Below, in pieces: positions 52,570-59,859 of a stretch of 64,000 nt of DNA. Position 1 is the stretch's first letter. Every line of letters begins with the position of its first letter. The translations under genes and the position numbers were made by a program. Below the pieces are notes generated by a model. The model ran no database searches. It saw only the letters and a program-made list of their open reading frames with translations, and was not told the DNA's origin. The stretch covers positions 29,913,778 through 29,977,777 of the forward strand of contig CP154957.1 of NCBI GenBank assembly GCA_039621445.1, read 5' to 3'. This DNA comes from Euglena gracilis. Taxonomy: Eukaryota; Euglenida; Euglenophyceae; Euglenales.

Positions 52570-55311
52570 CTACTCCAAGTCCGATTCAGCACTTCGGCTG
52601 TTTATCGTTTTCTTGTGTGAGTAGATAGCGCGCAATGCGCGGACCGCATTGCGGTCGTCCTCCAACGAGGATTCGGAGTTCTCATCCCCCTCCCTGCCCG
52701 AAGCCGGGGTTCCCTCCTCCAAAGAGGAGATTTTGAACCCGACCTTGTGTTTGTTGTTGTGTTTTGTATCATTGTGGTGACGTCGGTTCGGGCGGGGAGA
52801 GCGAGAACGGTAACATTTGGACGAGTGGTGATTGTGTGATCCACAAAGGGAACACTTTTGTCGGTTTTGTGACTTTTGTCGGTTTTGTGATGGGCTTTCA
52901 CCTCTTGGAGGTCTTGGTGAACGGAATCCCGTTCGACCACGGTTGTGGTAACCCGGTTTCCCGGATGACGATCGCGAAGAAGATGATCCACTTCGCGAAC
53001 GTGATCGCGATGAATCGCGATTTGTATCACGTTTGTAAGGGGGTCGGGGTGATCGTCCACGAGGTGCGCGATCGCGTCCGCGGTCGCGGAACGGTGATCG
53101 GGACCTTTGGCGGTAACCCGAAGATTGTGATTGTCCAGATTTGTGTGAAAACCCAGAGGAGCGTGAGCTCCGCGAGGATTGTGAACCCCTTGGACTCTGA
53201 TACCGCTTGCGCGTATCAGGGTGGGGGCAGTCTCGGGACATATGCCCCGCTTTGTTGCACAAAAAGCAAGTTTTGTCAGAAGTTTGGTCAGATGAGCGTG
53301 GATAGCGCGTTTTTGTATCTCCCCTTGGGGAGTTTGTATGTTTACTGTATCCCCGTGGGGCTGTTGGCGATTTTGGAGAAGAAGTCTTTTGTAGGGCACT
53401 TACCGTACCGCTAGGGAGACCAGCGGTAGGGTGGCGGGTGTAAGCCGATTGTATCTGTCCCAAAAGTTGTGAGAGTTTCATTTGCTTGGAAACATAGTTC
53501 CATCGTTGTTCAGGTGTGAGTTTGTTGTCCGCGAGTTCCTCGCGGTGGATGTCCTTGATAATTGTAGGAATGAAATGGAGGAGAACCGCATCGGATTGTT
53601 CTTTCATTTGGTTATCTCCCAGTTCATCAACTTCGGAAGCCATTTCCAACCATTTGGCATACCAAAGGTCGATTGACTTCCATTTTCGGTCACTGGGCGC
53701 GAATTGCCGCCATTTTTTATCCAGCGTAATTCGCGAAATTAGGCTTGAACAAGTTGACGCATATTGGTCAACCAATTCATCAAAAGAAATCCGATTCCGG
53801 ATCACAAGTTGTCGGGCGCGATCTTTTTCTTCCTTGGGGAGGCAATCAATGAATTCCATCTTGATTACCTCAGGGTTCCCGTCTTGGGTTGGACCCTTCA
53901 AGTCCCAGTAGTATGTCCAGTCGCGCCAAAATTGTTTCCAAGTTGTGGGATCTCCGTCCCATTGTGGCTTAACCTTGTTGGCAATTGTGATTGAACCTTT
54001 GAAATCGCGTTGTGGACCGCGATTTCCATCGTAATTGTTGGGGTAAGGTTGTTGTTGTGGCATGCGCGAATGCGCCTCCATGATGGTACTCATGGTACCG
54101 TAGGTACCATGGGTATTTGGTACATCGCAATTCCGCGAATTGTATGGTTGTGGTTGGCGATTCCGCGATTCGGATTGTGAAGGGTCGCGATTCCGCGATT
54201 CGGGGTGTGGTAACATACCAGGGTGGTAGGAATCCCGTTGTTCACCCGCAAATCGGGGAACCGCGTTAAATTCCGTGTTTCGCTTTCGCGATCCATGGCC
54301 AATCCCCGGGGTAGGGGTATGGCTCATACCGAGAATCAGTCCTGATTCGCGAATTTCTTGTTGTAAAACCGGAGGATTCGCGTTTTTTGTGGTAAAAACC
54401 GGTTCATCATCCGAAGATTCACCCTTAGGGGGGGGAATCTTAAGTTGTGGTATAAACGGGCGATTGTAATCGCGATTGTAGCCATGTTCATGATCATGTG
54501 CATCCGTGGATGCTTGTAGGGCATGCGCATCCGAAGATGCTTGTAAGGGTGCGCTTTTGGAAGGATTGGCATCCAACGAATCGCGAATTTGATGCACAAA
54601 GTCGCGAGTGGGATGTCGGGCATCCGAAGATGCTTCGGTTGATGCGCGAAAAGCGCGTTCTGAGCTGGAAGTTGCATTTTGACCACCGAAAACACGGTTT
54701 TCAGGGGCAAAGTGCGGGGGGTTGCGGGAATTTGCCTGAATCTCATCCAAACTCAATGCAAAATCTTGGATACTTTGTTCCAATGAACCAACCACTTGTA
54801 AAAGGTCCGAAATTCGTTCAACATCACCCTGTAAACGCTTAATACGTTTGCGGTGTGAGGGTAACTCATCCAAAAGTGGTAGTTTGTCAACAATGGAGTC
54901 CAAATCCGCTGAAAGCTTTTGGAAAGTGGTGTCCAAGAAATGGACCCGCCTAACCAAAGTTTCCCTTGCGGTTGTAAGGGCCTTCAACCGATTCTCGGTT
55001 TGTGGGGTTGTGGTACCCAACGGGGGTTGGGGTACCCGTACCGCATTTTCAGCGGTTTTGTCATCCATCATTGTAGAAAGTCGGTTCTCCAACACAGAAA
55101 TTTGTTGTTTTAGTGTGAGAACTTGCTGGGTGACCGAATTTTCGGTCCTCATCAAGGTTTCACAAAATTCTTGTACGTTTTCCTGATTTTTCGAAAGCAT
55201 TTGGTCGTAAAATGTGCGAAAATCAAGGGGTAGTTCGACTTCGCGAACTGTTTGTCCATCCGAGGATGGTTGGAGTCCGGAGACCCTTGTAGAAAGTGTT
55301 TGTACGCGTTT
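52570..55311 (-). CDS. gag: Gag main segment: coiled coil, gag core, two zinc knuckles, RS-rich
   Basis: About 913 codons up to TAG 52570-52572; first ATG at 55200. Order: coiled coil (about 54,750-55,200), low-complexity region with NRDPSQSESRNR-type repeats (54,100-54,500), gag/retrotransposon capsid-like core (about 53,430-53,990; motifs VKPQWDGDPTTWKQFW and MEFIDCLPKEEKD), then CCHC knuckle 1 (CFLCNKAGHMSRDC, about 53,227-53,268), a long Arg/Ser-rich stretch (about 52,880-53,220), and CCHC knuckle 2 (CSLCGSHNHHSSKC, about 52,811-52,855). Role: packaging element RNA into particles, with the knuckles binding nucleic acid. Pol follows in the same frame after the single UAG, which points to stop read-through for Gag-Pol. 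Decayed relatives of the core lie at 11.7-13.0 kb. Confidence 0.9.
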   Translation of the reverse strand, partial: KRVQTLSTRVSGLQPSSDGQTVREVELPLDFRTFYDQMLSKNQENVQEFCETLMRTENSVTQQVLTLKQQISVLENRLSTMMDDKTAENAVRVPQPPLGTTTPQTENRLKALTTARETLVRRVHFLDTTFQKLSADLDSIVDKLPLLDELPSHRKRIKRLQGDVERISDLLQVVGSLEQSIQDFALSLDEIQANSRNPPHFAPENRVFGGQNATSSSERAFRASTEASSDARHPTRDFVHQIRDSLDANPSKSAPLQASSDAHALQASTDAHDHEHGYNRDYNRPFIPQLKIPPPKGESSDDEPVFTTKNANPPVLQQEIRESGLILGMSHTPTPGIGHGSRKRNTEFNAVPRFAGEQRDSYHPGMLPHPESRNRDPSQSESRNRQPQPYNSRNCDVPNTHGTYGTMSTIMEAHSRMPQQQPYPNNYDGNRGPQRDFKGSITIANKVKPQWDGDPTTWKQFWRDWTYYWDLKGPTQDGNPEVIKMEFIDCLPKEEKDRARQLVIRNRISFDELVDQYASTCSSLISRITLDKKWRQFAPSDRKWKSIDLWYAKWLEMASEVDELGDNQMKEQSDAVLLHFIPTIIKDIHREELADNKLTPEQRWNYVSKQMKLSQLLGQIQSAYTRHPTAGLPSGTVSALQKTSSPKSPTAPRGYSKHTNSPRGDTKTRYPRSSDQTSDKTCFLCNKAGHMSRDCPHPDTRKRYQSPRGSQSSRSSRSSGFSHKSGQSQSSGYRQRSRSPFRDRGRDRAPRGRSPRPPYKRDTNRDSSRSRSRSGSSSSRSSSGKPGYHNRGRTGFRSPRPPRGESPSQNRQKSQNRQKCSLCGSHNHHSSKCYRSRSPRPNRRHHNDTKHNNKHKVGFKISSLEEGTPASGREGDENSESSLEDDRNAVRALRAIYSHKKTINSRSAESDLE

Positions 55312-56262
55312 TTATAAATGGGAAGTGGTGGATTGTAAGGTTTTGTGTTGGGTATTCAAATCCGCAAGTGCGGTTTCAATGCCGGTGATATCCGGAATTG
55401 AGTTTTGAATACCGTTGCACCGTTTGTGCAAATCCGCAAACGCGGATTCGAATTTGTTCACATCCGCTTGTAACTGATTGTCCAAATCGGTTACAGTGGA
55501 TCGTAATGCTCCAATACTGGGATTTTTTGTGGAAGTTTCCGCAAAGCGGCGTTGTAAGTCCCCAATTGCAGTTTGTAGTCCCGAAACATCCGCAAAAGCG
55601 GTTTTCAGGTCTGCAAACACAATTTGGAGGTCCGCATTCGCGGTTTGGATGGTAGTTATGACCGTTTCTCGGTCTTGAAGTTCCGCATTCGTGGTTCGTA
55701 AGCTAAGAATCACTGCATCGCGGGTTTGGAGTTCCGCCGTAGCGGTTTGTAGCGCATTGGAAGCAGTTTCAAGTTTTTGTATGTCGTTTTGCCACTTTTC
55801 ATGGAGGAAACATTGCCGATGCGCGATTTGAGTGTGCAATGTGATCAAATTGTGGGAAACTTCACCGCATTTGCAGGAAGTTTGTTCCAAACGAGCAATC
55901 TGCTCTTCCAGTTGTTGAGCAAAAGCTCTTTGTACACAGTTTTCGCGTATTTGTGCAAAATTTTGATGAAAACTCGCGTTTTCATCACCCAAACGTAAAA
56001 TGCGTTCTTGGGATTGTTGTACAACATTGGACAAAGTTGAGAAGTGCTCATATGAGACATATGAGCCAAGTTCCGCACCCGTAGGCGCTGTATCCCGTTG
56101 TTGTAGGCGGGACTGCATTTCTTGCATTGTATAAGAAAAGTTTTCCAGTTGTGTGAACAATTGTTGTAGATTTTGTTGTAAATGTGAAAATTTTGCGTTG
56201 TTCCGCGAGTCCGCGGTTTCGAAGGTCTGTTGTACCTGTTGGAAGTTTTGCACCAAGGTGTC
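55312..56262 (-). CDS. Gag coiled-coil segment, ends at an in-frame UAA
   Basis: About 315 codons, Gln/Leu/Ala/Thr-rich with strong heptad character and a repeated pattern (ALQTATAELQTRD, TTNAELQDRET, TANADLQIVFADL). This is a long coiled coil, known as a multimerisation feature in some Gag proteins. One CKCG motif occurs in the middle. It stops at TAA 55312-55314, but the same frame stays open on the far side (next codons read KRVQTLSTRVSGLQ) and joins the second gag segment without a break. The stop is therefore either a CAA-to-TAA mutation or a read-through site. No start codon is needed here if translation comes from the upstream segments. Confidence 0.7.
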   Translation of the reverse strand, partial: DTLVQNFQQVQQTFETADSRNNAKFSHLQQNLQQLFTQLENFSYTMQEMQSRLQQRDTAPTGAELGSYVSYEHFSTLSNVVQQSQERILRLGDENASFHQNFAQIRENCVQRAFAQQLEEQIARLEQTSCKCGEVSHNLITLHTQIAHRQCFLHEKWQNDIQKLETASNALQTATAELQTRDAVILSLRTTNAELQDRETVITTIQTANADLQIVFADLKTAFADVSGLQTAIGDLQRRFAETSTKNPSIGALRSTVTDLDNQLQADVNKFESAFADLHKRCNGIQNSIPDITGIETALADLNTQHKTLQSTTSHL

Positions 56263-56722
56263 GCACAAAAAATGCGTCAAAACCTTGGTGGAGGTTCTGG
56301 AGGTCCATTGTAGTGGAGTTGAAATTCTTTTGGCAAAATTGTCCAAATTCTTGGATGTATTTCCAAAGGAAGTCCAGCTTGCCGAAAACGGCCTTGCGAC
56401 TGTCTTCATCAAATTGTAGGACTTGGTTCAGTGTTTTAGCGCAATTTTGGACACATGCTTCGATGTGTCGAAATTGCTGTTGTAGTGGGTGGTTCTTCGG
56501 TAAGTTTGCGACTACGCGCTCAACGGTATTACTGGAGAACGAATCCAGGTCTTCCTCGGGGTCATTGTCCATGGGAACAATGACACCGGCAGTGTCCGGG
56601 ACCACCAGCCGCATTTCAGCGGACCAAGGTAGTTCTGGGATTTCTCCCAATTGTGGAGGGGGGGGCAAGTCCCGAATGGGGCTTACCGGTGGTAGGGCTG
56701 GGGGGGGGGTTGGAAAAAGCAA
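56262..56722 (-). CDS. Gag segment between two homopolymer frame slips
   Basis: Continues gag in a different frame: Pro-rich start (after the C10 run at 56701-56710), then an acidic stretch around NDPEEDLDSF and a helical segment ending near LHQGFDAFF. At a T6 run (about 56258-56264) the sensible reading moves by one base back to the main gag frame. The two slips cancel: main frame, shifted frame, main frame. Explanations: real 1-bp mutations, assembly errors in homopolymers, or programmed slippage on T6. Helix-rich; no recognised domain. Confidence 0.55.
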
Positions 56723-56896
56723 GGTGTTTCCAACCCGTCCTCGTAAGGGGGGGGCTCTGCAGGCAATTGGGTGCCAAAAGGCACTAATTGCCAGTCCCGT
56801 TCAGGCATTCTGCCCACTTGTGAGTCAGACTCCGCAGAAGCGGAGGGGGTCCGTAGACCCATTGTAGGGTTAGGTTGCACCGCAAATGCGGCTGTT

Positions 56897-57550
56897 TTAA
56901 CGGTGGGTCCGCGAATGCGGGTTGGGTCCGTAGACCCTTGGAGGGGGGGCACCGCCGAAGCGGCTTGGGTCCGAAGACCCTTGGAGGGGGGGGGCACCGC
57001 CGAAGCGGCTTGGGTCCGAAGACCCTTGGAGGGGGGGGGGCACCGCCGAAGCGGATTGGGTCCGAAGACCCTTGGAGGGGGGGGGCACCGCCGAAGCGGC
57101 TTGGGTCCGAAGACCCTTGGAGGGGGGGGCACCGCCGAAGCGGTTTGGGTCCGAAGACCCTTGGAGGGAGGGGGGGGGGCACCGCCGAAGCGGCTTGGTG
57201 TAGGGGGGGTCACCGCTAATGCGGTTTGGGTTCGAAAACCCAGTTGTGGGGAGGGCACCGCCAATGCGGTTTGGGTTCGAAAACCCAGTTGTGGGGGGGG
57301 GTACCGCCGAAGCGGCTTGGGCGTCCGCCCCTTGTATGGAAAATTTTTCCACCGCAGAAGCGGCTTGGGCATCCGCCCCTTGTCGATAAAAATTTTCTGT
57401 CGCTAAAGCGACTTGGGCATCCGCCCCTTGTAAGGAAAAATTTCCTGTCGCCGTAGCGACTTCGTCTGCATTCTGCAGTCCACGAAGCGAACCTATTAAC
57501 AAAGCATAGTTAATAGGTGCGTTTCCAGTGTGCGCATGTGCGCTTTGCAA
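56897..57550 (-). CDS. Gag N-terminal extension, tandem-repeat segment
   Basis: First coding segment after the leader (57551-57760). It reads as repeats of about 14-16 residues with consensus of the GLRTQAASAVPPP and GADAQAASAV kind. DNA units are 42-48 bp, about 12-15 copies between 56,820 and 57,460, each with a CCGC...GCGG hairpin core and a C-run of 6-10 on the coding strand. The open frame changes between units (frame of 57550 for the first units, then the frame of 57372), always at a C-run, so length changes of these runs shift the frame. No ATG is evident near 57550 in this frame, so the true start is unknown. A second reading, 56683-57372, carries the repeat consensus through to the next gag segment. 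Function unknown; low-complexity, probably disordered. Confidence 0.55.
   Translation of the reverse strand: MQSAHAHTGNAPINYALLIGSLRGLQNADEVATATGNFSLQGADAQVALATENFYRQGADAQAASAVEKFSIQGADAQAASAVPPPTTGFSNPNRIGGALPTTGFSNPNRISGDPPYTKPLRRCPPPSLQGSSDPNRFGGAPPSKGLRTQAASAVPPPSKGLRTQSASAVPPPLQGSSDPSRFGGAPPLQGSSDPSRFGGAPPPRVYGPNPHSRTHR
56930..57460 (-). repeat. 42-48 bp tandem repeat array in gag N-terminus
   Basis: About a dozen units with core ACCGCCGAAGCGG followed by TTGGGTCCGAAGACCC (or TTGGGTTCGAAAACCC) and a G-run on the plus strand. Both cores are short palindromes. Units vary mainly in G-run length. Units near 57,340-57,460 have drifted (TTGGGCATCCGCCCC version). Confidence 0.85.
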
Positions 57551-57760
57551 TTCTGTTGAAAAATTGGAAAATTTCTGTGAAAATCGTAAAAATTGTAAAA
57601 ATTGTAAACATTTGTGCTAAAACACACCAAAATATAAGCAAAGGTGGGGGCTCAGAGGCTTTGTGATGCAGCCGTAGCCAGTTGTGCCCCTGAGACACCT
57701 CGCCCGTGCTTAGGCGCCTTTTTCTGAGTTTTTCTTTCGTCGTTCGACCGTTAAACCTAT
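57551..57760 (-). other. Retrotransposon 5' leader
   Basis: Between primer site and gag. Contains (minus) repeated TTTTACAATTTTTAC and a short CAGAATTGCAAAGCGC stretch. No ORF; probably holds the packaging signal. Confidence 0.4.
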
Positions 57761-57770
57761 TCTGCTACCA
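57761..57770 (-). other. Primer binding site, initiator-Met tRNA
   Basis: On the minus strand TGGTAGCAGA begins 2 bases from the 5' LTR. It is complementary to the 3' end of eukaryotic initiator-Met tRNA of the ...TCTGCTACCA type. This is the expected primer position and fixes the transcription direction as minus. Confidence 0.8.
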
Positions 57771-57772
57771 AG

Positions 57773-58169
57773 TGTACGTCCCACCCCGGCTTTTCTACTT
57801 ATGCTTTCCTCCCGAAAAGCCCGTGGGGGGAGTAACAATAAAATTTGCTTCCATTTTCCCCTTTTGAATGCAAAGCACACAAGCAGAAGAATTGGTGGGA
57901 CCGCAGTCCCTTATATGAAAGTGACTTTTGCTCTTTCGAGCTTTGTAAAAGAAATAAATAAAACTTGTATTCAAATGGGACTTCGCCCTCAGAATTCTAA
58001 AACAGAATTGCAAAGCACCAAACCCAATGACCTTGAATTAGGAACCAGTTATTTTCGCTAAGCTTTCGCTAGCTCTGAGATTCTTTCTTTGTCTTATGGT
58101 TTAACCATGCCACTGTGTACAGCCCGGCCGTAGCCAGATTGTAGGCCGTAGCCCATTGTATCTGGTACA
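57773..58169 (-). repeat. 5' LTR of the giant retrotransposon (right copy)
   Basis: 397 bp, TGTAC...GTACA. Differs from the left copy at about four single bases (C/A near 57853, G/T near 57956, A/G near 58028, C/T near 58085). On the minus strand, which is the coding strand, it lies upstream of gag and holds a TATA-like CATATAAGG at about 57909-57917. A CAAAGC-rich and AAGCTTTCGCTAGC inverted stretch lies near 58055-58080. Confidence 0.93.
57909..57917 (-). promoter_or_regulatory. TATA-like box in the 5' LTR
   Basis: Minus-strand CATATAAGG about 140 bp inside the LTR in the gag direction. It is followed by a GGACTGCGGTCCC hairpin-capable stretch. Position fits a retrotransposon promoter; identical sequence is in the 3' LTR at about 40456-40464. 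Inference only. Confidence 0.35.
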
Positions 58170-58172
58170 CAG

Positions 58173-58246
58173 ATTTTCCCTTCGAGTCCCTCCTCCCCTT
58201 TGACTCCCCCTTCGATCCTCCCCCCTTACGCTGCCCGGGAGCCTGA
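58173..58246 (+). pseudogene. 3' end of the interrupted Pro-rich ORF
   Basis: Directly after the right LTR and CACAG. In frame with 39290-40319 once the element is excised, reading DFPFESLLPFDSPFDPPPL and ending TGA 58244-58246. Supports this stretch as the original end of the host ORF, but splicing could change the end. Confidence 0.45.
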
Positions 58247-58275
58247 CAGGGCACCCAGGCCCCAAGCCCCATCCA

Positions 58276-58779
58276 GTGCATTCAGCTTCCTCTCCTACAG
58301 ACTCCGACCCCCCCCCCCCCACAGCCCCCTCCTCCAGATGCCCCTCCCCAGGGGTTTTCCCCCCTCCCAGCCCACCCCTCCCCCCCCATCACTTCAACCC
58401 CCTCATCAGCGCATTCCCCAGCGATGACACCCACAGGGCCTTCAGTCGCCCCCCCCTCCACTCCTCCCCCGCCCCCCCTCCCATAACCCCCACCACACAA
58501 CCCCTTCACCAATCCCCTCCCCATTCTGCTGCCCCCTGCCTCAATCTGGCAGTCCCCACCGTCACCACCACCACCTCAACCTCCATTCCGAAGATCATCG
58601 GCAGCTACCACGCAACCACAGCCCCACCCGCCCCCGGTACAGAGCAGCGGCCGACCAACGCCCCCCACCGCAGCAGGGCAAGGCCACCAAGGGGGCCGCG
58701 GGGCCAGAGACCGCCGCAGGGAAAAGCGGCACCCCAAGGCCTGCCTGGGCCTGGCTGGGACCGCATTCCCCAGCCTTAG
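58276..58779 (+). CDS. Pro/Ser/Thr-rich ORF, possible exon
   Basis: 167 codons, Pro-rich with Thr/Ser tracts, ending in an Arg/Gly/Pro stretch. Composition matches the interrupted ORF at 39.3 kb, so it may be a further exon of the same gene. No motif recognised; a C-run (58310-58320) makes the frame uncertain. Confidence 0.25.
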   Translation: MHSASSPTDSDPPPPTAPSSRCPSPGVFPPPSPPLPPHHFNPLISAFPSDDTHRAFSRPPLHSSPAPPPITPTTQPLHQSPPHSAAPCLNLAVPTVTTTTSTSIPKIIGSYHATTAPPAPGTEQRPTNAPHRSRARPPRGPRGQRPPQGKAAPQGLPGPGWDRIPQP

Positions 58780-59357
58780 TCTGCCACATGGGGGGTGTTA
58801 CACCCCCCCTCACAGTCGGCCTTCTGGATCTGGAGTATTGGAACCCAACCCTTAGCATTCGTCTTGCTTGTGTTGGCTGTTGGGACAGCCACGCTCCGGC
58901 CTAGAAGAGGCTCCGAAAGTGAAAGTTGGGAAACGGCCGAGTGACGCCTTAAAATGGGTATCATTGGATAGCGCTCTGGAAGGCGCATCCAATGATATAG
59001 GGTGCTGGCTGTGGAATTTCAGATTTCCAGGTGCCATCCCCGAGATTTTCTTCCAAAGTAAGAGAACCCAACTGGGTAAGAAAGAAGCCTGTGGACGCGC
59101 GGACCAAATCCCCCCCAATTGGAAGAGAGTCCAGTACAGAAACATACAGATTTGGACTTAGGGTATATGGTTCAGCCATAGACCCTAGTCATGAGGGTTG
59201 GGATTTTGCCCAAATCAGACTGTGGATGATCAGAGGGTTGGACAGGTTGGCCACAAGGTCTAGAGGTTCAAGGCCTCTAGACTAGCTTTTTCCCTCATAA
59301 ACACCCCCTGAAGGCCTCCAGTGTAGCTGGGAGTCCTGAAGGGAGGTTTTGAGGGAA

Positions 59358-59490
59358 GATTTTGGACATCCACAGGGTTTAGACCTGTGGATTGTTCAGA
59401 AACTCACCCCGGAAAGCACAGGGTGGTTTTAAGGGGAGGTTTTGGACATCCACAGGGTTTAGACCTGTGGATTGTTCAGAAACTCGCCCT
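59358..59490. repeat. Duplicated 46-bp block with hairpin
   Basis: TTTTGGACATCCACAGGGTT...TTCAGAAACTC occurs at about 59,362-59,407 and 59,443-59,488. Each copy contains CCACAGG...CCTGTGG, able to form a stem. Confidence 0.85.
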
Positions 59491-59859
59491 TAAAAGCAAA
59501 TGGGGGCTAGGCTGCCTCCTCCATGCCCTAAATGTGACCATTTTGCAGAATGGTTGCATGAGATGGGGTGGAAGTGCTTTGTGTTTTTGCAGGTTCAATT
59601 TTCAGATGGGACAAGTCCCGGCATGGAATTGCCGGACCCGAAGTCCAGTGGACAGAATTACAAATATTTGCAAGAAAGGTGGTGAATTATTACCGTAGTT
59701 GCAGTGCTGCCCGTATCGAATGGTGGATCAAGGAGTCATCGGAGCTTTCCAGTCGGATGGCTGATCCAAAACCTTTTTCTGAGGCGTGGCAATGATAATG
59801 CTCCACTCCCAGATTGGGTTTTCAGAACATTTTTATTCTCCCCTGGCCCTGAGGAGTTC

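Larger units (their letters stand above)
40320..58169 (-). mobile_element. Full-length 17.85-kb Ty3/gypsy chromovirus-type LTR retrotransposon
   Basis: Seen: two 397-bp direct repeats (40320-40716 and 57773-58169) that begin TGTAC and end GTACA bound a segment coding gag, pol and a third large ORF, all on the minus strand. Pol order is protease, reverse transcriptase, RNase H, integrase, chromodomain, which defines the chromovirus branch of Ty3/gypsy. An initiator-Met tRNA primer site lies 2 bases inside the right (5') LTR. Flanks share CACAG (40315-40319 and 58168-58172); the last copy overlaps the terminal CA of the LTR, so the duplication is 3 or 5 bp depending on where the LTR end is placed. 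LTRs differ at about 4 sites, so insertion is recent. The length is roughly three times that of a typical gypsy element because of a long gag N-terminus and a huge post-pol ORF. In-frame stops and slips suggest this copy may not be autonomous unless they are recoded. Confidence 0.95.

Noticed and set aside
41133-55314. Alternative genetic code with UAA/UAG as sense
   Set aside because: Only three such codons occur in about 4,600 codons of the element, pol has none, and pol ends at UAA. Read-through or mutation is simpler.
56771-57406. Plus-strand ORFs over the gag repeat array
   Set aside because: Products of the 42-48 bp repeat read on the wrong strand.
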